Shown here: piece after piece, positions 1 through 9,161 of the stretch
Layout: the number at the start of each line of letters is the position of its first letter
Position numbering within the stretch: the stretch's first letter is position 1
Origin: Bacteroidales bacterium
Lineage (GTDB): Bacteria > Bacteroidota > Bacteroidia > Bacteroidales > GCA-2711565
Direction: 5' to 3'
NCBI GenBank assembly: GCA_028280405.1
Contig: JANQLW010000039.1
Location: forward strand, 1-64,000
DNA length: 64,000 bases
Notes under the pieces: model-generated
What the model was told of the DNA's origin: nothing
Databases searched by the model: none
The model's input: only the letters and a program-made list of their open reading frames with translations
Position numbers and translations under genes: made by a program

Positions 1-178
1 ATATTAGCAATAACATTTATGCTACCTTGCCCGTTTAGGAGATTTTCTGTCATTTTCTCATTATGCCTAATAAAATTAGGTGAACTCTCAGGATGACATA
101 TCTACTATAGATATTTGGTGTTTATTTAGATTTTATTCTATGTAAGAATGTATATATTTGTATGTAAATTAAATTATA

Positions 179-436
179 ATGACAGAACATAATCATCCTG
201 AAAAGGAACAAAATATATTTAAACGCATTTTCAAAGTTTTGCCACCTCTTAGTATTTTAGGAATTATTATTGGTATAATAGGTGGATATATTTATCATTT
301 GCAAGTAGGATGTAATGGTGCTACATGAGGAATAGCTGCCAGCTCTTGGAAGAGCATGTTATGGGGAGCCTTGCTAGGCTATTTGCTTTTTGATATGTTT
401 AAAAAAAGGCCAAAAAGAAATGGTGGTATTGGTTGA
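179..436 (+). CDS. Candidate selenoprotein: DUF6132-like small membrane protein with in-frame UGA at codon 50 (326-328)
   Basis: Reads MTEHNHPEKEQNIFKRIFKVLPPLSILGIIIGIIGGYIYHLQVGCNGAT-U-GIAASSWKSMLWGALLGYLLFDMFKKRPKRNGGIG then TGA at 434-436. Frame and conserved-looking sequence continue past the UGA. The family pattern as I recall it is GCxSGTCxITSxPW...WGAxxGYLLFxMF, which places UGA at the second Cys. Confidence 0.65.
329..369 (+). promoter_or_regulatory. Candidate bacterial SECIS-like hairpin downstream of the in-frame UGA
   Basis: Perfect stem GCTCT(342-346)/AGAGC(351-355) with loop TGGA. The loop GG lies 20-21 nt after the UGA (E. coli fdhF: 19-20). A lower stem GCT/AGC plus CC/GG is possible (335-340 with 365-369). 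Confidence 0.5.
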
Positions 437-1063
437 TCGTAATATGTTAAGATCAGTTTGATTGAAAAACCATGAGGAGAGGGCCAATCATATTTCAACC
501 TGAACTCAATGTAAATAAGAAATAATATAAGGTTCAGAACTGATAAGCTTTTGGGATCGTTAATATAGCAATAAAACAATTGAGCAATGGATTCAATTTT
601 TTATTTATAGATCGTTTGAAAGACCTGTAAATATTAATAATACAGAGATAAATAGTAAAATCCCCTTTTTATATAATATAATGAATTAACATTATTTAAT
701 AATTTATTTGAGATGATAATCATTGCAAATATTTTTACTTTTCTTAAATTCGCATTATTCTTTCTGAAGACTTGATTTTAGGTATAGGAAAGAATGGAGG
801 AAGGTATACTTATTATTAATTAGAAGATTTTTGATAATCTTTTCTTCCCTAGGCTAATAATAAGTTTTCGAGATAGGTTTGTTTTATTACGAATAAACGT
901 TGACATTGAGTTAATTGTTGATGTTAATAATATGGTAAATATGAATTTTAGATAATAATCGTAATTATCATAATTACCTAGTATGAGATATCAGCTTTTA
1001 AATGGCGAATTTGAGATCTGAAATTACCTTCCTCAAGAATAATATAAAAAAAATTAACAAATT

Positions 1064-1252
1064 ATGATATCTACCAAGCGAAAAGGAGAATGCCGTTTAT
1101 GTTTTCAAAAAAAGGCTATTTATTTTTTTGATTATGCAATTGAAAATGAGCCGATCGTGCTTACTAAGATATGCGGTTCATGTCTTAGAGAACTAAAAAG
1201 AATATTAAAGCCTAAGAAGCCTATAGGTGTAAAACAGCATGTTGAAGAATAG
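1064..1252 (+). CDS. Small putative zinc-ribbon protein (two CxxC motifs)
   Basis: 62-aa ORF with CRLC and CGSC motifs and a lysine-rich tail. Confidence 0.45.
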   Translation: MISTKRKGECRLCFQKKAIYFFDYAIENEPIVLTKICGSCLRELKRILKPKKPIGVKQHVEE

Positions 1253-1461
1253 GGAATGAAGCGATTGAGGAAGAGGCTAAACATAGGGAATCGTATTGGT
1301 TGAGGGCATTAATTCAGAATCTGTATGCTTTAATAATCTATTGTCGAGGTTTTTATTCTGAGTGAAATCCTCTATTTTTTTATAATAATACATCCCAGAA
1401 AGAAAATATATAATTGCTTTAATTTTTATATATTTGAAAACTCCCCATTTTATTTACGAGT

Positions 1462-3528
1462 TTGTATTCTATACATTCACATATGAATCGTATATTGAAC
1501 ATATTTTGCAAGCCTATAGTTATATCTTTTGTATTGACTAGTGTTATTATAATGTTTATTCCAAAAATTAAAAAATATGAGGTTGAATTTAGTGAGTCTA
1601 AAATTAAGAGGGAGGGGGATTATAACCATTTTGAAGATATTGATAATGATGGAAATTGTGAAAAAATCAGGTATTATAAAAGTTTTGATGGGGAAAGACA
1701 GGCAATTATTATTGAACAAAATGATTTAATTGTAGGGCAATGGAACTTTCCTGGATGTGGATTAAGTGGAGTTAGGAGATTTTTTAGTGGAGATTTTAAT
1801 AGAGATAATTTAAAAGAGATTTATGTTTTTACATATATCAATGATTCTGTTTTCTTAAATTATTTTTCACCTCTGGATACTGATCAGGAAATACAAAGAA
1901 AATTTATAATAAAAGGAAAAAATCTTAATGGTAAAATTGAAGGACGGTCGGTTGGCTTTTATGATTTAAATGATGATGGGTTTCTTGAAGCTACCTTTAC
2001 ACTTAATGTTGGTTTCCCGAAGCACCCAAGACAACTGTACGCATTTGATATAGCAAATAATAATATTCTCAGAACTCCACATAGTGGATACTATCTAAAA
2101 AATGTAAATTTTTTTAAAAATCAGGATAATTACCTCGCCTGTATTGATGGTGCATCCTATTGTAATTGTAGCGATACTGCAAAATATTCTGATATGTATT
2201 CCTGGTTAATGGTTTTCAATCATCAATTGGAATTTGCATTTCAACCTATTAATCTTGGCAAAGGAGGAGCAACTTTATTTGCAAAACCATTTAATATTGA
2301 TGATAAATTTAGAATTCTTGTTGCTCATTTGTTAGGAATGAGTAAAGATTCCTCATCTTTAAGGCTGTACGACCTGGATGGAAATTTAATAAAGAAAAAA
2401 TATCTTGATAATAACAAAGTTTCAAGAGCTAAAATTATATCTGCTCAATCTGATAAAGTACAGTATTTAATAAATAATTCAGGTGCGGTTTTTAATATAG
2501 ACAAGAATCTTAACCTTATATATAAAGGAAATATTGGTTGTATTGAAATAACAAGGGAATTAAAATATGATATTGAGAATGATGGTCAGGATGAATTAAT
2601 ATTTCATAAACAAGATAACCAAGGTTTAATTATTACCAGAAATGGTCTAGAACATCCCGTTGAAATAGATTTTTGTAATGTAGCAAGAAACTTCCACTTT
2701 ACAACTTACCCTCCTAATATAGGTGCTGCCCAAATCATTCTAACTTATAATGAAAAGGAATATGTTTATGATTATTATATTAGCATCTTATATAAATATC
2801 AGTATCTAATTTATATTGGAATATGGCTTGTCCTCTCCCTACTTATCTGGCAAGCATTTATTCTTATAAAATATTTCAAGCTAAAAAGAATTGAAGCTGA
2901 AAACCTGATATTACAATTACAAATGAAATCCTTTAAGAATCAAATTGACCCTCACTTTACTTTGAATATGCTTAATTCAATCGGGTCTTTATTTGAACAA
3001 AATGAAAGTAAAAAAGCAAGCTATTTGTTTGAGCGTTATGCTAAGTTCCTACAAACAACAATTTTTAGTTCCGACAAAATATTATTGAGTATTGCAGAAG
3101 AATTAAAATATGTACAGAATTACCTGGATTTAGAACAATCGCGTTTGACAAACCGGTTTGAATATAGAATTTCTAAAGAAGATAATGTGGATATTAAAGT
3201 TGAAATTCCTAAAATGCTTATTTATATATTTGTTGAAAATGCGATAAAACATGGAATTAGACCTTTACAGAGGAGTGGGATTGTGGAAATTTGTTTGAAA
3301 CAGTCCTCAGATTGCCTTACGATTTGCATTATGGATAATGGCATTGGAAGACAACAGGCTGAAATTTTAAATACGAATGGGACAGGAAAGGGGCTTCAGA
3401 TTTTGGATCAGATCATTAAAGCCTATGAAAAATTGAAAAGACATAAAATTAATTACAATATCATTGATTTGTTGGATGGAGATAAAGGTATTGGTACCAG
3501 GATTGATATTATAATTTCACCTAATTAA
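1462..3528 (+). CDS. LytS-type sensor histidine kinase with FG-GAP/VCBS-like extracellular N-terminus
   Basis: His_kinase motif NQIDPHFTLNMLNSIGSLF, HATPase motifs FVENAIKHGI and DNGIG, TM segment near residue 440, N-terminal D-x-D-x-D repeats (DIDNDGN, DLNDDGF). Confidence 0.85.
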   Translation: MYSIHSHMNRILNIFCKPIVISFVLTSVIIMFIPKIKKYEVEFSESKIKREGDYNHFEDIDNDGNCEKIRYYKSFDGERQAIIIEQNDLIVGQWNFPGCGLSGVRRFFSGDFNRDNLKEIYVFTYINDSVFLNYFSPLDTDQEIQRKFIIKGKNLNGKIEGRSVGFYDLNDDGFLEATFTLNVGFPKHPRQLYAFDIANNNILRTPHSGYYLKNVNFFKNQDNYLACIDGASYCNCSDTAKYSDMYSWLMVFNHQLEFAFQPINLGKGGATLFAKPFNIDDKFRILVAHLLGMSKDSSSLRLYDLDGNLIKKKYLDNNKVSRAKIISAQSDKVQYLINNSGAVFNIDKNLNLIYKGNIGCIEITRELKYDIENDGQDELIFHKQDNQGLIITRNGLEHPVEIDFCNVARNFHFTTYPPNIGAAQIILTYNEKEYVYDYYISILYKYQYLIYIGIWLVLSLLIWQAFILIKYFKLKRIEAENLILQLQMKSFKNQIDPHFTLNMLNSIGSLFEQNESKKASYLFERYAKFLQTTIFSSDKILLSIAEELKYVQNYLDLEQSRLTNRFEYRISKEDNVDIKVEIPKMLIYIFVENAIKHGIRPLQRSGIVEICLKQSSDCLTICIMDNGIGRQQAEILNTNGTGKGLQILDQIIKAYEKLKRHKINYNIIDLLDGDKGIGTRIDIIISPN

Positions 3529-3546
3529 ACTTCCTTCTAATGAGAA

Positions 3547-3594
3547 AAATTAAATGTATTATTATTAACAGATTTTTCTGTTAATAGTAATAGC
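3547..3594 (+). terminator. Hairpin after the kinase gene
   Basis: attattattaacagatttttctgttaatagtaat inverted repeat. Confidence 0.45.
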
Positions 3595-3843
3595 TTCCGA
3601 GTTTTTTTATTTACATATATTTCCTCATAGATTTTTCAGGAAGCCTTTTACAAAATATTACAAACTAGTTGGTTTCTTAAAAACCTTAGATGTAATCAAT
3701 AAATGTATTTGGTGAAGAGTATTGTTGTCACAAAACAAAATCTTTTTTACAAATTATAGCCAGATGGTGGATAACCATAAGAAAGGTCAATCCAACGATA
3801 AATTCTTGGCTGTTAGAAACCAAATTATGTTACATATTTCAGA

Positions 3844-4449
3844 TTGATGAAAAAAATGAAGTGCATATTTATTGATGATGAATTTGAAACAGTAATGAGG
3901 CTGAAAGATGATTTGACAGCACATCGTAATATTAATGTGATGACAATTGATTCTGATCCGGATTTGGCTGTAAAAGAAATTGTTGAAATGAAACCAGACG
4001 TTGTTTTTATAAATATCGGTATCCCCTTAAAATCTGGTTTTGATATTGTTGATAGAGTGCAATCATATCATTGTTCCCCAACTTTTATTTTTGTGACTGC
4101 TTTTAATCAATATGCTATAGCGGGCTTAAAGGAAAATGCATTTGATTATATCTTAAAACCATTTAAACTGGATAATCCAAAAAACCTTTTAAACCAAATT
4201 GAACTTGATGTGTCAAATGGAAATTTTATAGATTTGAATCAATGTGGTATTTGCAATGACCTGAGTAAGAGGGAGAAGGAGGTTTTAATCCTTATTCTGA
4301 AAGGTGAATCCAGTCAGCAAATAGCAAGTGAATTATATATTACAAAATCTACCGTGAATTTCCATCGAAAGAATATTTTATTAAAAACCGGAACTGCGAA
4401 TTTTTTTGAATTGGCAAACAAAATTTGTTGTGTGGATTTTATCTGTTAA
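3844..4449 (+). CDS. Response regulator, REC + LuxR/GerE HTH; phosphoacceptor position appears to be Asn
   Basis: IDDE acidic pocket, INIGIP in place of LDIxMP, TAF and KPF motifs; C-terminal LSKREKEVLILILKGESSQQIASELYITKSTVNFHRKNIL. Confidence 0.85.
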   Translation: MMKKMKCIFIDDEFETVMRLKDDLTAHRNINVMTIDSDPDLAVKEIVEMKPDVVFINIGIPLKSGFDIVDRVQSYHCSPTFIFVTAFNQYAIAGLKENAFDYILKPFKLDNPKNLLNQIELDVSNGNFIDLNQCGICNDLSKREKEVLILILKGESSQQIASELYITKSTVNFHRKNILLKTGTANFFELANKICCVDFIC

Positions 4450-4464
4450 TTAAATAAAGAGAAA

Positions 4465-4579
4465 GAAACATCCATGAGAATAAATTTTCACACAAAGGAA
4501 TGATGATAGCATGGATATTCCCTGTCTGCCGACAGGCAGGCATCTGACAAATAAAAAATAAAATTATAAACAGATGAAA
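4465..4579. repeat. 115-bp structured dispersed repeat, copy 1
   Basis: About 5 mismatches to 23474-23588; contains CATCCATG...CATGGAT inverted repeat and CCTGTCTGCCGACAGGCAGG hairpin. Confidence 0.9.
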
Positions 4580-4730
4580 ACTACTAATATTAATAGTTCT
4601 GTTCTATTACAATTGGTAGTTGTCCGTTTAGCCCGATTAGGTATCTTCCCCAAATAATTCATTATGTAGTTTTTACGAGTTACTTACAGCTGTTGTTTAT
4701 ATATACAACTATTTAGTCAAATGCATATAA

Positions 4731-5345
4731 ATGTTGAAGATGAAACTGGATTTTGTCACAAAATCGAATAAAAGCTTACAAAGTGCTAAAACAATTGATG
4801 ACGAAGTTGTCATTTCAATTTTGAATAATGATTCAAAAATGATTCAAAAAATATATGAAATGAATTTTGAAAAGATCAGAAAAATGGTACTGAATTTTAA
4901 CACTCATTTTGATTTGAATCCAAAAGATATTTTCCAGGAAGGCCTCGTCAGATGTATCATAAATATCAGACAAGGCAAGTTCAAAGGGAATAGCCTTTTT
5001 TCTACATACCTCTATAGCACTTGCAGACATATTTGCCTGGATGAATATAAAAAGGCAAAAAACCATACAAATTATGATGATCAATTTGATGCACCTGCGG
5101 AAGAACAGGGGGCGGAAGAAAACTATTATTATGAATTACTGCAAAAAACTATCAAAGCTAAAAATGAAATCCGGGAAAAATGCAGGGAGATCATTGATTT
5201 ACGATTTGGAATGGCTGGCCTGCCTGCAGAACCCAAAAAATGTGTAAGGTTTGAAATCATTGCTGAAAAACTAGGGATAAAAGCAGATAATGCACGTAAA
5301 CGATTTGAACGATGCCTGAAAGAACTAAAAGCAAAGATATTTTAA
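4731..5345 (+). CDS. RNA polymerase sigma factor, ECF-like sigma-70 family
   Basis: Region 2 FQEGLVRCIINIRQGKFKGNSLFSTYLYSTCRHICLDEYKK; region 4 FEIIAEKLGIKADNARKRFERCLKELK. Confidence 0.8.
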   Translation: MLKMKLDFVTKSNKSLQSAKTIDDEVVISILNNDSKMIQKIYEMNFEKIRKMVLNFNTHFDLNPKDIFQEGLVRCIINIRQGKFKGNSLFSTYLYSTCRHICLDEYKKAKNHTNYDDQFDAPAEEQGAEENYYYELLQKTIKAKNEIREKCREIIDLRFGMAGLPAEPKKCVRFEIIAEKLGIKADNARKRFERCLKELKAKIF

Positions 5346-5370
5346 ACCCGGAAAAAAATAAAATTTTGAA

Positions 5371-6066
5371 ATGACAAAAAAAGCCGGGAATATAGCTCGT
5401 TTAATTGAAGATTACCTTGATGGCCAACTATCTGGTAAAGAAAGAAAAATCTTTGAAGAGGAATTATCAACAAATCCGGAACTGAAAAAAGAATTGGAGT
5501 TAAGGATAAAAACCGAACAATTGTGGAAACATGCCCATGAATATGAAGATGTAAAAAAGCAGGTTGCATCCGAGATTAAAAATAAAACAATGAAAAGGCC
5601 TGTATTCTTTAATAAAAATTTATTGTCAATAGCTGCATCACTCCTTGTATTAATTGCAGTTTCTGTTATCTTCTTCTATTCTGTACAAAAACATACAGAT
5701 CGCGAACTGGAATTAATAGCTGCTGATTCTTCTGCTGTGGATACCATAATAAGTTATGAGTCCCCAAAAGATTTGCCCCCAAAAACAGCAACTGCAGTAT
5801 ACGCTAAAGATGAAATTGTAGAGAAGCTCATTCTTAAATTCCCTTCCGATAATAGTGTGTTTAATGAAGGGGAAAGTATTTTTTTTAAATGGGAATCATT
5901 GCATAATGAAAAGGAATCCCTATTCATCTTATCTGATACCCTTTATGAATTCGAAATCAATTTGAATGATACGGTCTTCAAGCTGGAAAAACAAATACTG
6001 CCCAAGGGAAAGTATAAATGGTTTATCAGGTCAGAGGAAAAACATCATTCTTTTACGATTAAATAG
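5371..6066 (+). CDS. Putative anti-sigma factor, single TM
   Basis: LIEDYLDGQLSGKERKIFEEELSTNPELKKELE zinc-finger-less anti-sigma-like N-terminus, TM LLSIAASLLVLIAVSVIFF, directly follows the sigma gene. Confidence 0.7.
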   Translation: MTKKAGNIARLIEDYLDGQLSGKERKIFEEELSTNPELKKELELRIKTEQLWKHAHEYEDVKKQVASEIKNKTMKRPVFFNKNLLSIAASLLVLIAVSVIFFYSVQKHTDRELELIAADSSAVDTIISYESPKDLPPKTATAVYAKDEIVEKLILKFPSDNSVFNEGESIFFKWESLHNEKESLFILSDTLYEFEINLNDTVFKLEKQILPKGKYKWFIRSEEKHHSFTIK

Positions 6067-6072
6067 CATAAA

Positions 6073-7539
6073 ATGAAAAAGATATTATTGATCATCCTGA
6101 TTTTTTTATTCATGTATGCCAATTGCTTGGCACAAACAAAAAATAATTATGAAGATGAATTTGAAAAGTTCAGGGCTGAAGCTTTAAAGGGTTTTCAAAA
6201 GTTCAAAGCTGAAAACGATTCGGTTTTCCTAAGCTTTTTGAGTAGGGCTTGGGAAGAATTTGAAATGTTTAAAGATAAGGGCTTCTCAAAACCCAAACCT
6301 CGAAAACAGCCGGTTTATGATTCCTTAAAACCTTTGGATTTTAAAAAATCCCCCATTTTAATTCCTGAACGAAGAAAAATTCCTGGTCAGCTTGAGCAAA
6401 AACCACTGACACCTATCAAAAAATTTTCGTTTGACCCTCCCGTAGATTCTATAACGGATTTACCATCAAAACTTCATTCTTTTTACGGTACAAGTTTCAA
6501 AATGTATGAGAATAAAGTTTTATTGCCACTTGCTAAGAAAGGAACCAAGGCAGCAGCGGTTTCTTATTTTAATGAAGCTTCCAACTCCAAAGAGATTGAA
6601 CAGCATCTTATTTCTATTCAATATGCCGCAGAGAAAATGGTGTTGAATGATTGGGGAAAGATAAAACTGGTACAATCCTTAGCAAACGAATTGTATAAAG
6701 ATGTTAAAAACAAGGTGCTGTTTACCTGGTTTACATTATTACGGATGGGATATAGTACCCGCCTGGCCTATGCCGGAAATCAATTGTTTTTACTTTGTAA
6801 TTATGATGTTCCTGTTTATTATGTTAAGTATTTTACTGTTAGAAATACAAAATACTATGTGTTATTGTTCGAAGGACAAAATGAACCCCCTGACAGGGTA
6901 TTTACTTACAAAGGAAAGCACAAAGGACAGGTAAATGCTTTAAGCCTGAAACTGACAAGGCTTCCAAAGCTCGCAACAAAAGCAGAAAAAAGAAAAATCA
7001 AATACAAATACCGTGAGATTGAAATTAAGCTCGACAAAAACTTGTTAGACTTTTATACGAGCTATCCTAATTGTGATTTCAGTACCACTTTTAACGTGCC
7101 TTTATCCCAAATTGCTTTAAAAAGCCTGGATTCTTATTTTAATTCAAGACTGAAGGGACTTGATGATTATCAAAAAGCTGCCAGGCTAATGGACTTTGTA
7201 CAACGGGGGCTTAAATACCAAACCGATGATGAACAATTTGGATGTGAAAATTACCTCTTTGCCGAAGAAGCCCTTTTCTACCCTTATGCCGATTGTGAAG
7301 ACCGTGTGGCCTTGTTTGCTCAATTGATAAAACATTACACCAACCTGGAATGTATTGGATTGCAATATCCGGAACATATGTCTATGGCCCTGAGGTTTAA
7401 TGAACAAAAAAGGGGTGTTTATTACAATTATAAAAATGCGAATTATTATTCTGCCGATCCTACTTATATCGGTGCCGGGATCGGGGCGGTAATGCCGAGG
7501 TTTAGAAATGTGGAACCGGGAATCGTTGAAATAAAATAA
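6073..7539 (+). CDS. Secreted protein with C-terminal transglutaminase-like domain
   Basis: Signal peptide; candidate Cys-His-Asp triad in YADCEDRVALF, PEHMSMAL and YSADPTY. Confidence 0.6.
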   Translation: MKKILLIILIFLFMYANCLAQTKNNYEDEFEKFRAEALKGFQKFKAENDSVFLSFLSRAWEEFEMFKDKGFSKPKPRKQPVYDSLKPLDFKKSPILIPERRKIPGQLEQKPLTPIKKFSFDPPVDSITDLPSKLHSFYGTSFKMYENKVLLPLAKKGTKAAAVSYFNEASNSKEIEQHLISIQYAAEKMVLNDWGKIKLVQSLANELYKDVKNKVLFTWFTLLRMGYSTRLAYAGNQLFLLCNYDVPVYYVKYFTVRNTKYYVLLFEGQNEPPDRVFTYKGKHKGQVNALSLKLTRLPKLATKAEKRKIKYKYREIEIKLDKNLLDFYTSYPNCDFSTTFNVPLSQIALKSLDSYFNSRLKGLDDYQKAARLMDFVQRGLKYQTDDEQFGCENYLFAEEALFYPYADCEDRVALFAQLIKHYTNLECIGLQYPEHMSMALRFNEQKRGVYYNYKNANYYSADPTYIGAGIGAVMPRFRNVEPGIVEIK

Positions 7540-7547
7540 ATCATCTT

Positions 7548-8435
7548 ATGGATAAAATACTCAAAATAAAATTGGCCTTGTTCTTAAGCATAATCTTAAG
7601 TTCATCTTACTGCCAGAAGGTATATAAAAGTTCAGGTAAGGCTATTAAAAAGGTGGAAGTAAATGAAACCAAAGAACAGGCCAAGGCAAAAGTCAAGGAG
7701 CTAGCTATTATCAAGGCCATTGAAAATAAATTTGATTCTTATGTAAATGCTGGAAGCAGGCTTGAAGTTAAAAACGGAAGGTCTGCTTTTACCTATATAG
7801 GCAGTGTGAAAGTACTTGGAGAATGGCTCAAAACCACTGATGTGAAATTTACAGAAGATTCTCATAAAACGGAATCAGGTATAGATGTCTATATTACTTG
7901 TTGTGTTGAAGGAAAAGTCAGGGCTGTAACACCCAAAGCGGTGGTCAAATTTGAAGTGTTAAATATGCCTAAAGTAGAATCCCGGACTACTGATTTTCTG
8001 AATAATGAGCAACTGTATTTGCAATTTATCAGCCCGGTAGATGGATATGTTTCGGTTTTCTTGGAAGAAGGCGGAATCACAAGGCGGTTGCTTCCTTATT
8101 CAAAGATGGGTGGTGAATGTCAAAATGGGGTTCTTGTGAAAGGGGACTCCCCATACTTGTTTTTTTCGGAAAACCACTCATATTGGACAGGTAAATATGA
8201 GACAGATGAAATTATATTATACACTAATAAAAGCAAAGAAGAAAATATGCTTTACATCATCTTTTCAGAAAAAGAATACAAAAAACCCATTTTGAATCCT
8301 GTTGAAAAAAAAGGGAAACAGATGCTGCCTAAGTCCTTAAAAACCTCGGCTTTTAAAAAATGGCTTACCGATTGCAAAATCAATATGCCTGAATTTGTAT
8401 GCATCGAAAAGAAAATTACGATAAAAAATGAATAA
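7548..8435 (+). CDS. Secreted protein with DUF4384-like domain
   Basis: Signal peptide; FISPVDGYVSVFLEEGG...LLPYS pattern typical of DUF4384. Confidence 0.5.
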   Translation: MDKILKIKLALFLSIILSSSYCQKVYKSSGKAIKKVEVNETKEQAKAKVKELAIIKAIENKFDSYVNAGSRLEVKNGRSAFTYIGSVKVLGEWLKTTDVKFTEDSHKTESGIDVYITCCVEGKVRAVTPKAVVKFEVLNMPKVESRTTDFLNNEQLYLQFISPVDGYVSVFLEEGGITRRLLPYSKMGGECQNGVLVKGDSPYLFFSENHSYWTGKYETDEIILYTNKSKEENMLYIIFSEKEYKKPILNPVEKKGKQMLPKSLKTSAFKKWLTDCKINMPEFVCIEKKITIKNE

Positions 8436-8493
8436 AGCTGTCACAAAATAGAAAAAAAGAATACCAAATCATATAACTAAAAACTTAAAGATC

Positions 8494-9150
8494 ATGAAAA
8501 AGAACTTAATCATTACATGTATTGTTTGCTTGTGCATTGCTTTTGTAGTTCCGGTGAAAGCACAGAAAAGTGAGAAACAATTGAAGAAGGAAGAAAAAAC
8601 TAGAAATAAACGTGCAAAAAAAGAAGCAAAAAGACTTACAAAATTAGGCTATTATCAGGCAGCAGGAGCACCCAGCCTTGTTGACGTATTAAAGAAATCC
8701 TGGAGCTATGAATTTAAAACAAATAAAGATGGCTCCCCTAAATATATCGTTGCCGAAGGTGTTGCCGTTGCAGAAACCCAAGATGCTGTATTGACCCATG
8801 CAACAGCAATGGCAAAAATTAAGATAGCCGGAGAAGTAGGTACAAAAGTAGCTGATCTTGTAAAAGATAATAGAGGGAGTGTGCAATTAAACACAAAAGA
8901 CGCAACTACAGTCAACAAAATTATTGCAAAAGCACAGACTTTTGTTTCTGAAGAACTGGGACGATTAATTACTTTATCTACATTATACAGGAATATTAAT
9001 GGTAACAAGGTTGAAGTTAGTATAAGGATTGCTTATGATAGTAAAGTAGCTTATGAAGTTGGGAAAAATATTGTTCGAAGAAAACTGGAAGAAGAAACAG
9101 ACCTTTTGGATGAAGAACTTGATAAGTTAATGAAGGAACGCTATAATTAA
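8494..9150 (+). CDS. Secreted charged/coiled hypothetical protein
   Basis: Signal peptide followed by Lys/Glu-rich segment; same operon direction. Confidence 0.55.
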   Translation: MKKNLIITCIVCLCIAFVVPVKAQKSEKQLKKEEKTRNKRAKKEAKRLTKLGYYQAAGAPSLVDVLKKSWSYEFKTNKDGSPKYIVAEGVAVAETQDAVLTHATAMAKIKIAGEVGTKVADLVKDNRGSVQLNTKDATTVNKIIAKAQTFVSEELGRLITLSTLYRNINGNKVEVSIRIAYDSKVAYEVGKNIVRRKLEEETDLLDEELDKLMKERYN

Positions 9151-9161
9151 GCTTATGTATT

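Noticed and set aside
1-54. Possible start of a minus-strand gene (MTENLLNGQGSINVIANI...)
   Set aside because: Only about 18 codons are in the window and there is no recognisable family; the adjoining TGTCATCCTGAGAG looks like a common intergenic repeat motif.
379-579. Minus-strand 66-aa ORF overlapping the candidate selenoprotein
   Set aside because: Low-complexity hydrophobic/AT-driven translation with no family resemblance; the + strand read-through has protein-like conservation.
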